A DNA stretch of 64,000 bases from Molossus alvarezi (GCA_037176705.1 CM073886.1:92124501-92188500); one strand, 5' to 3'; positions 32,061 through 46,809 are shown, counted from the stretch's first letter. Translations and numbers: made by a program. Notes: generated by a model not told the origin, from the letters alone.

Positions 32061-34612
32061 AACTTCAATCTTCCTCAATATTGTAAGTAAGAAGGCCAAC
32101 CTCTGCTTGAGTACATTTTTTCTAGACTACAGCCCAGAAAGTACATACAGAAAGAGCCAGGGAGATCACAGGGCTTTACCTCGTTTCTGTTCTCTGTTAT
32201 CCCCATCCAGAACTGCCTTTTGACCAACATCTGAAAATAATTATTTTATAGATTTTTACAATTTCTATTTGTTTATGAAGGAAGGGTAAGATATTTACTA
32301 ATTTTTTTTGAGATACCCAGGAATATAAGATTATTTATTGTTTTTCTATTATGCATCAATATGATTCTTTGTCCCAATGAGATAACCTATATCTATTATT
32401 TTTATAGGCCTATTCTATAAACTATTAGGATTTAGAGATATGTTCTTGGGGGACAGATGTACATATAATTGATAAAATTATCTTTTCATCCATTTAAAAA
32501 TATTATAGACTGATTTCTGAAAAACAGAACTATTTTCATCCACAGATAATCTGTAACATCTCTTTATTCTTATAAGTCTTAGATATGGTACTATTTGATC
32601 AACATATTTTTTAACACCTCCCGCGTATTTTCACTAGCTGGGGTGACACAGAGGAGGTGTATAAATTTGAAAAAGAGAGAATTCACTATGAACTGATAAA
32701 AAATTGAATGCGATCTAGCCTGCCAAAATGGAAAGAATTCAAAACTGGATTGAAAAGAAATTCTGTATTTGAATTAAATGCCAAGCATATTTGTGTCACT
32801 TTGTGAAGTTACTGAATCTTTTTCAAACTCTCCTGAGTGAACATACTGATGCTGATGATGCATTATAATGAAGATTAGCGATAATCTATGAAATATTTAG
32901 TTTAATGTCTGGCAAGTAAGAGGAGTATCTAAGTAGTTAACTATACCTGGTTAGGTAAATAGTAAATTATGAAAAAACACAAAAGTTATGATTATAGAGT
33001 GAACATAAGGATTAAACACAATATTATTAACATTTTATTTTATATATAACACTGTTTACATTTTAATTAACCCATTTTATAATTTTAGAAAAAAGCAATT
33101 AATGAAGTCCTAATAGTATTGTGTAAGTTTTATTAAAAATAGTGATTACACAATAAGAAATTATTTCCCTAATTTAAAAAAAAATCTGGATAGTATGTAA
33201 ACAAAAACTTTCCCTAAGGTCATATATCAACATTTTGATAAAAATTATTCTCCTAACGTGCCTATTGGTATCAATTCTTTTGTTCTTATTCATTATAAGC
33301 ATACCAGAATCTGTTGAAATTTGCATAGCCTTATTTGTCAAGTGCTTCTTTATTTGAATAATTCCCTAATATCATAAACTTGATGAAACCTTATAATTTT
33401 CTGTAAGATTTATAATTTAAGTTTTCAAGAGATTTGCATTATATTTTTGAGTGAATGACTGATAAAATCTATGACACTTTGGAATGGGATTGATTTTACA
33501 CCAAGAGAATATATGTGGGTGCTACTTTGATAAGTGCCCAGTTCATTCATTAGTATTTTCATGTTATAGTTTTATTTTTTTCATTCTTAGGTATGGGGCT
33601 CAGATAAAAGGAGCCCTCTAAATTCTTTGCAAAACCAAATGCACTCTCTTGGGCAACGAAAATGTAGCAGAGAATTTATACATGAGATAATTTATCCTGC
33701 TGGTAAAATGTGAACTTGGTGGATCATTCACTACAAATCCACTTTATCTCAAGGTGTTTTGGGGTTTTTTTTCTCCACATTAAAAACTGAGTTAATTAAT
33801 TTGACATGTCTGGGAAATACAATAGTAAGAGGATTTCTACAAAGAGGTCATTTTATCACCTTAAATCCATAAATTTTTAGACTTTGGAAGGGCATTAAAA
33901 ATCATCTAATAATGTGTTCTTCAGTGTGGGATGTGTACTGGGTGGTACACATAGAACAAGATAGAAACTGATTAGGCACTGAGCACTGAGAAGATTATGA
34001 TATACTCCAAAACATAATGTAAAATAAAACACGATTCACCCATGAAATACATGGGAAGAATTCCACATGTTTTCCTATAATGACTGTATGAAAGCTTTTT
34101 TTCTATAATAATATGTCTCAAATTCAATGAAAATAGTTTTGTGCCACTGAAATTTCTTATCCATCATTGTCATGTCCAGCATTGCATATACAAGGTGTTT
34201 TTAGGTGGAGTGAAATGAATTTGTGTGGTCCCTACACATGGCATACATTTTCATCAAATCTAGTCATGAGAAAATTAGTTGCTTTTCAATTGCCTCTCTA
34301 TAGTTTTAATTTCTTAATATTTTTTCATTGTACTAATATAACTTGAACATTTTTCTAACACCTCTTTTATTTTTCTAAAAGGATAATACAGGCTTAACTT
34401 TCCAAGCCTTTGGCAATCAAAAATACAAATATATAATGTAATGACATTATTTTGTTTTCATTACTATTTTATTAATTATTAACAGGGCTTTTAAAATAAG
34501 TAAAATAACAAATCTATCTTTAAAAGTTACTTAAAAATGAGTGCTAAAAATGACAGTACTGAAATCAGGAAAAACCTAAATAATTCCTCATTCTATATAG
34601 ATCAGGGATTGA
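32061..34612. other. Unassigned AT-rich DNA (2.5 kb)
   Basis: I see no recognisable gene, RNA, or repeat family in this stretch, and no open frame of note. Confidence 0.5.
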
Positions 34613-34802
34613 CAAACTTTCTTACAGGACCAGGTAGTAAATATTTTTGGTCTTACCAGCCATGCAATCTCTGTTGCAACTATTCAACTCTACCATTAGA
34701 GTGATAAATTAGCCATAGACAATATGTAAGTGAGCAAGTGTGGTGGTTGTTCAAATAAAATAAAAATAACCTAGATTTGGCCCAGTAGTTTGCTGATCCC
34801 TA
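34613..34802 (+). mobile_element. hAT-Charlie-type MITE fossil
   Basis: The ends are CAGGGATTGACAAAC and GTTTGCTGATCCCTA, inverted copies differing at a few sites. The inside has AGGACCAGGTAGTAAATATT, ATCTCTGTTGCAACTATTCA and ATTTGGCCCAGTAGTTTGC, phrases of a very common mammalian hAT MITE. The target duplication is no longer clear. Confidence 0.8.
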
Positions 34803-35180
34803 TTATAATTGAGAGAAGAGGATCAGAGAGGACATTTTATCTTTTAAGCTTAATTAATTGGTTAGTGACAGATCTAGTACTCATATTCCAGAATTTTTTA
34901 TGGCAGCTCGTATCAGAAAATATCTTCTCCTAGGATTTCTTCAGTTTAAGAAGTTTTACCAAAGAATCATGTTTTTATTCTTATTCTTTCTCTCTTCTCT
35001 ATTTTTGGGCCAGGGAGCTTATTTGGCTTGCAATTTGTTATTATTATTAATATCATATATACACATATGAACTATTACTGTATGAACTATTATTATATGA
35101 ACCATTGGCTCTAGGTCTGCTGATATATATCATACATTAAGAATAAGTACAGACATTAAACAATAAATATAGAAATGCCT

Positions 35181-35397
35181 GCCTGGCTGGTGTGGCTCAA
35201 TGGTTGAGCATTGACCCGTGCACCAAGAGGTCGCTGGTTTGATTCCTGGTCAGGACACATGCTCAGGTTGTGGGCCATATCCCCAGTGTGGGGAACATGC
35301 AGGAGGCAGCCAATTGATATTCTCTCTCATTGATGTGTCTATCTCTCTCTCCCTCTTTGTTCCTCTCTTTCTAAAAATCATAAAGAAAATAATTTTT
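35181..35397 (+). mobile_element. VES SINE, type 2
   Basis: The head GCCTGGCTGGTGTGGCTCAA, a B-box-like GGTTTGATTCC, and the type-2 body (GTTGTGGGCCATATCCCCAG, GCAGGAGGCAGCCAATTGAT) are followed by a CT tract and an A-rich end. The TSD is poor: AAATGCCT before and AAATGCTT after (about 35173-35180, 35398-35405). Confidence 0.88.
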
Positions 35398-36478
35398 AAA
35401 TGCTTATGGTAACTACAGACATAAAACTTTAAAATAAATGTATTATATGCCATTTTATTATCTCTCTTAAATAAAAGTCCTGGTGGAGTTTGGGGCTCTC
35501 TTTATAAAAATTAACAAAATGTAGTTAAAATACTGAAGAAGAGAAAGAATATATTTTAAATTAAATTAATTGGGGTGACATTGGTTAATGAAATTATATA
35601 GATTTCAAGTGTACAATTTTGTAATATGTCGTCTATATACCACCTTGTATGCCCACCACCCAAAGTCAATTCTCCTTTAGTTACCATGTATTTGACCCCC
35701 TTTACCCTTTACTGCCTCCAAACCCCTTCCCACTGGTAACCACCATACTGTTGTCTGTGTCTATGAGTTTTTAATTGTTTTTTTGTTTGTTTGTTCATTT
35801 GTTGCTTTCAGTTTTATAGCCCACATATGAGTGAATCATGTGGTTCTTAACTTTTCCTGTCTAACTTATTTCACTAAGCATGTTATTCTCCAGATCCATC
35901 CATGTTGTCACAAATGGTAGTATTTCATATGTTCTTATGGCTGAGTAGTATTCCATTGTATATATGTAGCACATCTTCTTTATCCAATCATCTATCAAAG
36001 ATCACTTTGGTTGTTTCCATGTCTTGGCCACCATGAAAAATGCTGCAGTGAACATAGAGGTGCATACATCTTGGTGAATAATGTTTTCAAATTTTTCAGT
36101 AGATTCCCAGATCTCTGAATCATATGTTAACTCATCTTAATTTTTTGAGGATCCTCTATACTGTTTTCCATAGTGGTTGTACCAGTTTACATTCCCACCA
36201 GCAGTGAATGAGGGTTCCTTTTTTCCCACAACCTCACCAACATTTGTCATTACTTGTCTTGTTGATAATAGCCATTCTAACAGGTGTGAGGTGGAATCAC
36301 ATTGTAGTTTTGATTTGCATTTCCCTAATAACTAGTGAAGTTTAGCATCTTTTTGTGTGCCTGTTGGCCATTTATTTGTATCTCTTTTTGTAGAATTGTC
36401 TGATCAGGTCCTCTGCCTATTTTTAAATTAGATTTATTTGTTTGGTGTTGAGTTGTATGAGTGGTTTGTATGTTTTGT

Positions 36479-37706
36479 TTTGTTTTTTTTATTAATTATT
36501 GTTACAGATGTTTCTCCTTTTTCTCCCACTGATTCCCCCCGTCCTCCTCCCTCCCTGCCCTTTCCCCAGTTTATTGTCCATGTCCACTGTTCATGTATAC
36601 ATGCATATAAGTTCTGTGGTTTATCTCTTCCCCACCACCCCCCTATTTAGGGGATTGTCAGTTTGTATTCCACTTCCGTGTCTCTGGGACTACCCCCTTC
36701 CTCAGACTGTTATGTTCATTATAATCCACAAATAAGTGAGATCATATGAAACTTGTCTTTCTCTGTTTGGCTTGTTTCACTTAGGATGATGCTCTCCAGG
36801 TCCCTCCATTTAGTCTCAAAGGATAAAAGGTCTTTCTTTCTTACAGCTGCATAGTACTCCATTGTGTATATGTACCACTGCTTTTTTATCCATTCGTCTA
36901 CTGATGGACACTGGGCTGTTTCCAGATCTTAGCTATTGTAAATAGTGCTGCTATGAACATGGGGGTACATATATTCTTTCTGATTGGTGTTTTAGGCTTC
37001 TTAGGGTATATTCCTAGAAGTGGGATCACTGGGTCAAATGGAAGTTCAATTTTTAATTCTTTGAGGTAACACCATATTGTTTTCCATAGTGGCTGCACCA
37101 GTCTGCATTCCCACCAGCAGTGTACTAGAGTCCCCTTTTCTCCACACCCTTGCCAACACTTGTTGTTTGATGATTTGTTGATGGCGGCCATTCTGACAGG
37201 TGTGAGGTGATACCTCATTGTTGTTTTAATTTGCATCTGTCTGATGATTAGTGATGATGAGCATTTCTTCATATGTTTCTTAGCCATTTGTATGTCCTGT
37301 TTGGAGAGGTGTCTGTTTAGTTCCTCTGCCCATTTTTTAATTGGATTCTTTGTCTTCCTTTTGTGAAGTTGTATGAGCACTCTATATGTATTGGAAATTA
37401 ACCCCTTATCTGATATATCATAGGCAATTATGCTCTCCCATACAGTGGGTAGCCTTTCCGTTTTGATGATTGTATCTTTCACTGTGCAGAAGCTTTTGAG
37501 TTTGATGTAGTCCCATGTGTTCATTTTCTCCATTGTTTCTATTGATGTGGCTGCTGCTTTAATTCCGTAGTTGTAGGACTTCCGTTCATCTTGATTTCAG
37601 GCGTTTTTGAATGATGGTTGTTCTGTAGTTTAGTTGTAACTTTGATGTGGTTGTGGGAGGACGCGATACCGCGTTTACCTACGCCACCATCTTGACCAGA
37701 AGTCGA
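36479..37706 (-). mobile_element. L1-F: young LINE-1 with 5' UTR joined to ORF2 C-terminus
   Basis: Read on the minus strand it begins with L1 5' UTR: ACTTCTGGTCAAGATGGTGG, GCGTAGGTAAACGCGGTA, GGAAGTCCTACAACTACGG, up to GCAGCAGCCACATCA (about 37706-37545). It then goes straight into ORF2 near ATAGAAACAATGGAGAAAAT (from about 37545) and ends in a 3' UTR and poly(A), seen as T's at 36480. About 14-bp TSDs with one mismatch (TTTGTATGTTTTGT at 36465-36478, TTTATATGTTTTGT at 37707-37720) bracket the whole, so it inserted in this form. Almost all of ORF1, endonuclease and RT is absent. Confidence 0.88.
36898..37533 (-). pseudogene. Open 211-codon ORF2 C-terminal frame right after the L1 5' UTR
   Basis: The frame starts at ATG 37533, a few bases after the 5' UTR joint, with [20 protein letters not shown]. 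It reads through the ORF2 C-terminus: the Cys/His cluster [18 protein letters not shown] (C-x3-C, H-C, x3-C), [16 protein letters not shown], and [17 protein letters not shown]. It ends at a frameshift (a missing base near 36910). There is no RT or endonuclease, so it cannot retrotranspose itself; expression is unproven. Its neighbours are only L1 sequence. Confidence 0.8.
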
Positions 37707-38394
37707 TTTATATGTTTTGTATATTCGCCCCTTCTCAGAGCTGTTGTTTGCAAGTATGTCCTCCCATTTGGTTGATGCCTTTCTGTTCTGTTGACAGTTT
37801 CTTTTGCTATGAAGAAACTTTTTAGTTTGATTTAATGCAATCAATCCTCATCATTTTTACAAATAAATAGAACAAAATATTATCATATTTGTATGGAACC
37901 ACAAAAGACCCCAAATGGCCAAAGCAATCCTGTGTGGAGGGAAAAAAAGAAGCTGAAGGTATCACATGCTCTGACTTCAAATTATACCACAAAGTGATAA
38001 TAATCAAAACAAAATGGTATTGGCAGAAAAACAGACACACAGACCAATGAAACAAAATTGAGAGCCAGAAATACACCCACATCTATATGGGCAAATAATT
38101 TTCAACAAAGGATTCAAAAACATACAATGGAGAAAAGAAAGCCTCTGGAATAACTGGTGCTGGGAAAATTGGAAAGCCACATGCAAAAGAATAAACTAGA
38201 CTATTGTTTGTCCCCATGTACAAAAATTAATTCAAAATGGATCAAATACCTACACATAAGACCTGAAACAATAAATTACATAGAAGAAAACATAGGTACT
38301 AAACTTATGTACCGTACTTAGAGAGGATTTTATGAATTTGACCCCAAAGGAAAGTAAAGGCAAAAATAAATTAATGAAACCATATCAAAGAATA

Positions 38395-39124
38395 GTTAAT
38401 ATTTTTACTCAGCATTTGGCTTTTAATATCTGATTTAAGGTACTACAGCCCCATCTTGGTATATACTTTTATTGGTTTGTTGGAAGTGTGTGAATCACGT
38501 TTAAAATTCAAAATTAACTTAATATACTCACTGAATGATTTATCTTATAAATTATTTTGATCAAAAAAATGACTTAGCCCCTGTGCAGTGAGGTTTTGGT
38601 CAGCTTGTTTGGAAAAATCAGGTGTAACTTTGAAAACTTTACTGTAAATCTCACAGATTATGGACATAATATGTAACACATGTTCCCATAAAAAATAAAT
38701 TTGTAAGGCTAGTACAAAAATTAATTTTTGACATAACCACATAACCATAGTATATTAATACTGTAAGAACTAATCACCAAATGCAATATATTTTCCTTTA
38801 AGAAGCTTTACTGAAGATATGATTTGTCAATATCAATGAAGAAATGTGTTGTAGTTTCCAGTGATGTGCTCTTTCTCAGCCACACATAATAAAGAGCACG
38901 CCTGTTGCCTTCATTTGGATGAGACTGTAATGAAGGGCACTTTCTCATTTCCTAGACAATTGTCTTGATCTTATTTACTCATCTTGATCTTGCCACCCCT
39001 ATTTTCCTTTTTATTTCTTCCGTGATGCAAATTGGACAGATTTACCTAGTTTTCAAATGCTGACCATTATTTATATTTCTTTATATTTTCTTAAAATAAA
39101 GTAGTAAACCAGTTTTATTTTGCT
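38395..39124. other. Unassigned DNA
   Basis: No recognisable gene or repeat. The minus-strand open frame at 38545-38748 shows no family motif. Confidence 0.45.
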
Positions 39125-39126
39125 CA

Positions 39127-39440
39127 CTCTCTTAGTCTACAGGGGATGCATTAACAAAATACTATAGACTGTGTGGCTTAAACAACAGACATTTTTCTTC
39201 TCAGTTCTGGAAGCCAGAGGTGACTTCATCTCACCACACTGTGTTCACATGACCTCTTCTTTGTGAGCACACAGAGAGAATGGCCAAGTGAGCTCTCTGG
39301 TGTCTCTTCTAATAAGGACACTATCAGATCAGGGCACCACTCTTCTGACCTCATTTCATTTAAAATTATGTCACATTGGGGGTTAGGACTTCAACATGTG
39401 AATTTGGGAGGAGAGGGGACACAATTTAGTCCATAGCACT
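39127..39440 (-). mobile_element. MaLR-type LTR (MLT/MST-like), minus strand
   Basis: Key phrases are ACAAAATACTATAGACTGTG, AAACAACAGACATTTTTCTT, TCAGTTCTGGAAGCCAGAGG, GTCACATTGGGGGTTAGGAC and AATTTAGTCCATAGCA. Together they are the reverse complement of the MLT/MST LTR ('TGTTATGGACTGAAT...'). It is a solo LTR with no coding content, interrupted downstream by the next VES. Confidence 0.82.
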
Positions 39441-39460
39441 TACAAAAATGAAAGCTATTT

Positions 39461-39682
39461 TATTTTTTATTTTTTTCCTTTATTGATTTTAGAGAGAGAG
39501 AAAGTGAAAGAGAGAGAGAGATAGAAACAGCAATGAGAGAGAACATGATTGGCCCCCTCTTGCACGCCCCCTACTGGAGATTGGGCCCACAACCTGGGCA
39601 TGTGTCCTGACCAGCAATTGAACTGGAGACCTCTTGGTGCATGGGTTGATGCTCAACCACTAAGCCATACCAGCCGAACAGC
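39461..39682 (-). mobile_element. VES SINE, type 2, minus strand
   Basis: The minus-strand order is a head-like TTCGGCTGGTATGGCTTAGT, a B-box-like GTTCAATTGCTGG, the type-2 body (GGTTGTGGGCCCAATCTCCA), then GA tract and A-tail. A 13-bp exact TSD, ATGAAAGCTATTT, is at 39448-39460 and 39683-39695. It has more promoter decay than the type-1 copies. Confidence 0.92.
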
Positions 39683-39887
39683 ATGAAAGCTATTTAAAGG
39701 AGGTAAAACCTGAAGTGATTCCTGGACCCTATTTTCCTGTCATTAAAATTCCTTCAGGTTTTTTTTTTTGTTTTTTGTTTTGCTATTTTCACTTGCATGA
39801 AGCAATAATTTCATCTTTGTTCTCCATCAACTTGCTGTCCATATTCTGTATTTATCATTTTAGTGAAACAAGCAGTTAGTTACAAAT

Positions 39888-40063
39888 TGTGTTTCTCAGA
39901 TTGCTGTCCCAAGTCTACATTTATCAGAATCATTTTCAGGACTGGTTAAAATGTTGACTCATATTCCACCTGGAATCAGAATTGGAATCTTTGAACATAA
40001 AACCCTGCCCCTGTCAATTTAAATAAGATTCTAATTCGCACAAAAGTTGGAAAACCGCTGACT
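39888..40063 (+). mobile_element. MER5-like hAT-Charlie fossil
   Basis: TTTCTCAGATTGCTGTCCCA, TTATCAGAATCATTTTCAGG, CATATTCCACCTGGAATCAG, AAAACCCTGCC and GTTGGAAAACCGCTGA follow the MER5A layout from start to end. It is old and encodes nothing. Confidence 0.7.
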
Positions 40064-40916
40064 AGTTGGGAACTGCATGATTAATCAAAATGGGGAAACA
40101 TCTCGTGTGCTAAAGCAGTTAGCATTTTCTATAAAGTTGGCAGCATTGTAGTAGTTCAGTGAATCCATCCTAGGGACAAACTTCATTTCCCTCTCAGAAC
40201 TGGATCCTCTAATGGAGTGTGTTCTGTGCATTATCATTTTTCATAAAAAAAGTGGTATTACTGATAACGGAAAATTTAGCCTATCAACCATAAGTGTGCT
40301 CAGATTTTCAAGCCCACACCTGTATCATTCTGTCATCTAACAAACTTATAGGTATAAATGCCTATCAAGCAAACCAGATGCTCTTTCATGGAAACTTTAG
40401 AAGAATTATGAGAAGCCATGAACACCTGTGCTCAATACTTAGGTGCCAGAGTTTCAGAATCTGAGATTATGTTTCATGAATTCAAGCCTTAAGACATTTT
40501 TAAGTGAATTTGGTGAAAGATGCCTTCATTCTCTGCTTTAAATTTGGAAGCTGACAAAGGAGACATGAAAGGGATCCACACTCAAAAATGAAAGGTTTCT
40601 CAAATCCACCATCTTTAGTAAATTACTCCATCTTTATGCCAATCATGATACTTGATTTGCTTTTCCTCTCTCTCAGAGTTCTGACTCTTTAAAGTCTGTA
40701 TAAATGCTAAGAAATAAATAAGTTAAAAAAAATTACTACTTGGATATCCAACAATGAAATAAGAGTTATAGAAAGTAGATGGAGCCCATAAAGCCATAAC
40801 ACTGCTGGATTGAGATGAACACAGTTGAATGGTTCATAGATAAGAATTATATAGGTGAATGGAAGAAAAAGGGCATATAATATGGCATCAGCAGCATGTG
40901 ATCATGTATTAATTCT
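40064..40916. other. Unassigned DNA
   Basis: No recognisable gene, RNA or repeat; no notable open frame. Confidence 0.5.
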
Positions 40917-42936
<2,020 letters not shown>

Positions 42937-43119
42937 TAAGGTGTGAAAAAGATAAAAGATGTGACAAAGACTCAGAGGGGTCTGTAGTATCAAATTGGGG
43001 TTAATATAAAGCTTAATTATCAGGATGGGGTTAAGGATCTTAACCAAGTAAGTAGATAAAATATCATTGTCAGATATAAGATATTGGACAAATCCCCGGG
43101 AATGAATCTGGGCCAAATT

Positions 43120-43250
43120 TTTCACTGAACTTCAAACTCCTATCTGTTTTGGCCACTGTTCTATCTCCTGTACCTAAAACGTGCTTGGCATAGTATAAGA
43201 AATCAGAAAATATTTGCTGACTAAATGCATGTATGAACAAATCATAACTC
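43120..43250 (+). mobile_element. L2-like LINE 3' end
   Basis: CACTGTTCTATCTCCTGTAC, CTAAAACGTGCTTGGCATAG and AATATTTGCTGACTAAATGC follow the ancient L2 3' end ('...CAGCGCCTGGCACATAGTAGG...'). The match is to layout more than to exact bases. Confidence 0.6.
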
Positions 43251-44069
43251 AGTAGATGCCATCCAGTATACAGTGGAACTTGAATGGAAAACCATGATGT
43301 ATAAATCTAGTCTCTAGCTAAGGCAGTACCTGAAAAGGGAGTTGAACATGAGAGACAATGAAAACTAAGGAGAATATTTCAGTTATTGGTTTGGAGTAAG
43401 GTTTTATTTTCATTTTATTTAACCACATGGACTAAATTCAGATTTGTTCGTTTTATCTTTGCTTCACTATGCATGAAGATACATGGAAAAAAAACAAATC
43501 AATTTTAGATTCAATTAAGACTATATTTTCTTTTTATATCTGAACTTTGTGTACCTAGTTACAAAAACAAAATGACAATTTATTTGCCAATTACTGACAA
43601 TATCTCAGAGCATCTCAGAGAACCCAAGGAAACATTCATTGAGTCTCAGTCCTGAATACACAGGACCTTTTTTATGTATTCAGACTGTTGCTCCATTTTT
43701 CTAGGGAGAGGTATTATGCCTATTTTCCTCAGACCAAGGACACTGATCTCTGTTACTGAAGGGTATAATTCAGTGTCTTGTATTTGGAGTTCTTAGGTCT
43801 GATTTGTTCCTAAATTCACACTACTATTTTGTATGTCTTATTTATATTTAGGTGCCAACCAAGTTGTACTGTTAAGGTCTGAACAAACAGGTACCTGATC
43901 AGTAAATCACAGGGAATATTTTATAACCCAAACCTCTCATCCCACTTTTTTGATACCATAGATTATGTAGATAATTATTACATTTGCTCCTAAAGTGGCA
44001 CATCATTATTGAGGCTACATGGGACCATAGCAACAGTATGACATTTAAATAAAAACAGTTCAAGAAAAC
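43251..44069. other. Unassigned DNA
   Basis: No gene or repeat recognised. Confidence 0.5.
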
Positions 44070-44260
44070 TAGCTTCCTGTCATGCCTCTGCTATTTATTA
44101 CCTGGTTACAGCGGAAAGTAATATCTTACTCTTAGTTTCTTTTAGAGCAGTAAGAGAATAATATAACTGACTTTGTGTGACTAATACAAAGATTAAAGAT
44201 AATAAATGTAAAGAGCCTAAACATGGTAGTCATTCAATAAATGGAGAAACTATTTTACTC
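44070..44260 (+). mobile_element. MIR SINE, plus strand
   Basis: ATGCCTCTGCTATTTATTAC, GTTTCTTTTAGAGCAGTAAG, AATAAATGTAAAGAGCCTAA and AGTCATTCAATAAATGGAG follow the core and 3' part of MIR. It is a very old SINE. Confidence 0.7.
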
Positions 44261-44499
44261 CTTGAGCAAACTTAATGTTAATTGAGCAGCCTTAACATAT
44301 TATCTTTTCATTTTATTTATACCCACAGACCAAGAATAGGGAATTTATCAGTAGGATTTTAAAAATTCAGTAATTAGGAAACACAAAGACATTTATGCCA
44401 TGACTTTAATATTAGAAAACACTTATAACCCACTTATTTTAAAAACTAACTCTTATTTTTTATAACACTCTTTTTAACAGTATGTCATCACTACACTGA

Positions 44500-44850
44500 A
44501 ATTAGGAACATCTATTAAATGATACCATTGAACTGTACACTTTAAATGAGCAAACTGCATAATGTGTGAATTATATTTTCACAATACTTTTATATTAGAA
44601 AACAAAAATACAGTGTTTAGGAATGTGTGCTTAGGCAGTAAAACTATAGAGAAAATCAAGGAGTGAAACAGGATAGTGGTTTCCTGTGGGAGATACAAAG
44701 GATTAAGTGAGGGAGGCAGCAGGGCAAGGAGGTGGGTGATTCTGCGGTGCTGCTTATGCCTATTTCTTTACCCAGGTGATTGGTTACACATGTCTTTATT
44801 ACAATAATATATTAAGCTGTCCATTTACATTTTGATATTATAATAATTAA
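44500..44850 (+). mobile_element. Old LINE-1 3' end, plus strand
   Basis: TTGAACTGTACACTTTAAAT and GTGTGAATTATATTTTCACA correspond to the terminal 'TGTACACTTTAAATGGGTGAATT...' of old L1 3' UTRs. The rest of the block is weaker. Confidence 0.5.
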
Positions 44851-45645
44851 ATTAGACTAGATACCACACCAGAAGTTGAATTTTAAAAATAGTATTTTAT
44901 AATTAAAACAGCTTTCACAAGATTTTAATTCCTTTATATTAAGGCTTCCTACTGAGAATTAAATGGTACCCTAGGGGATTGAAATAGTTGAGGTTTTCCC
45001 TACAGTGTTAATCCACGTCCCTCAGAACCTCGTTAAACAATAATATACATGTTGAAATAAATAAAAAAGGCCTTAACTTTCAATGGAAAAAATACTTTAA
45101 TAATGAATTTTAATCATGGACTTTTCTCATAATACAAACTTTATTACTGCTCATAACTGGGTTACAAAAGATGATGGATTTAATTTTTTAATGGTTCAAG
45201 AATCGGGCATGCTGTCATGGTTTTGTAGAGGGGTTCTTGTGCATCTTTACTAAGAATATAGTATTAAAAATGAATTCAGGGGAAACTAAGAAATCTCTTC
45301 ATCCCTGTGACCTCTATGACCCATAGGGAAAATGCAACACTTATTATAGTATTTTAATGAAAATGTTTCCCTTGATATTTAATGCTCTTTTTCCACCAAG
45401 TCAATGTGAATAGACATAGAGTGATAGTTAAGTCATGAGCTATTTCTTTAATTAACGTATGTGTTCTTAACTCAGCTGGACCCACTTTACAAATAAGTAA
45501 TATAATAATTAATAAATAATACAAGAATAAACTGTTTCATGTACTCACAACTATAAACCTAATTTTGCTTACCTTTGTACATAAATTGGTTTGCAATAAT
45601 TTCAATGATTTAGCTTATCACAAGACTACCCTTACCTTTTGTTTG
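44851..45645. other. Unassigned AT-rich DNA
   Basis: I see no gene or repeat. Confidence 0.5.
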
Positions 45646-45649
45646 AAAT

Positions 45650-46800
45650 TGTATTTTTTATCATAAAATGTGTCAAGCATATAAAAATATAGAATAGCAT
45701 AAAAGATATTTATCACTGTGCAAAAGAGACTAAATAGATGTTCACATATCTGGGTTGATTATCTTTTTGTATTAAAACTAAGTTGTCAGAATTAAAGCCA
45801 CATACCCTATCTCTTTAACTTTCCTTCCTACCCAGTTGGGACCATTACCCTAAAGTTCATATACTTTGTCATAAAGTATTTTATGAATGAATCAACTTTT
45901 GTTCATTCTTCTACTGAGGACATTTACATTGTTTTTAGTGTTATCTTCTACCAAAGGTGGGGAGTGGGGCAGAATTGAAGTACTTTGAATGTGTTGCATA
46001 CATGTAGGAGTTTCTTTAGGACAGATACTAGGAAGGGTATGGCTAGATCAAATATTATGAACATTTTAAAATATACTAGTTATCGCCACATATATTTCCT
46101 AAATGAAAGTACACCTTTAGACTATAAGCAGTATTATATGGGTTCCCATTTTCCAACATGCTTAAAAATACTTGGACTTAACCAGAATTTTAATTTTTTC
46201 TTAAATTATAGATATGAATTACATCTTATTTTAATTCAATATATGTGATTTCTGATAAGGTTAAGAATATTTTTATTGATATTTTAAATTATATTTAGGT
46301 ACTCATTTTGTTAGTTCTCCTAATATCTCTTTCTCTAGGTGGTTTTTAAATTATATTGTTGGTCTTTCTCTCTGATTTAAAGCATTTTTTCATATTGTCA
46401 ACGTAATTATTTGTCAGTTAATGAGGTTATAAACATCTCCTCCAAATTCATATATTTTGTTTTCAAAATATAAACAGGGTCAATTTTAATTTTAATGTAA
46501 TCAAGTCTGTCATTTGGATTTATGTCTTGTTTAAGAAATTATTTTCTACCCCAATGTCATAAAATATCTTTCTATATTTATGCTAAATGATTTACGCATT
46601 TTATTTCTATATTTATGATTTTTGTTTATATGGAATTTGACTTTATATATGTTAATAAATAACATTTTTTCAATATTAATAACCAATGATTTTAGTACCA
46701 TTTGACAGTACATTTTTAACACACTTGCTATTAATATATCCATATCAAATCTCTACATGTATGAATCTATGTCTAGACCCATTTGGTTCCATTTGTAGAG
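45650..46800 (-). mobile_element. Old LINE-1 fragment, minus strand
   Basis: Antisense L1 3' region: GTTCATTCTTCTACTGAGGA, GGACATTTACATTGTTTTTA, then ORF2 C-terminus with TCTTGTTTAAGAAATTATTT and CATTTGACAGTACATTTTTA. The order is 3'-to-5' as expected. It is followed directly by a second antisense L1. Confidence 0.65.
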
Positions 46801-46809
46801 CATATCAAT

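Larger units (their letters stand above)
35552..38394 (-). mobile_element. Old LINE-1 with 5' inversion, split by L1-F
   Basis: 35552-36478 and 37721-37830 are antisense L1 3' region and ORF2 C-terminus. 37831-38394 is the immediately upstream part of ORF2 in sense orientation (ATTTGTATGGAACCACAAAA, AAATGGTATTGGCAGAAAAA, GGAATAACTGGTGCTGGGA). The joint at about 37831 is the expected twin-priming inversion. A weak 8-bp TSD, AAAGAATA, appears at 35544-35551 and 38387-38394. A younger L1 (36479-37706) sits inside. Confidence 0.82.
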
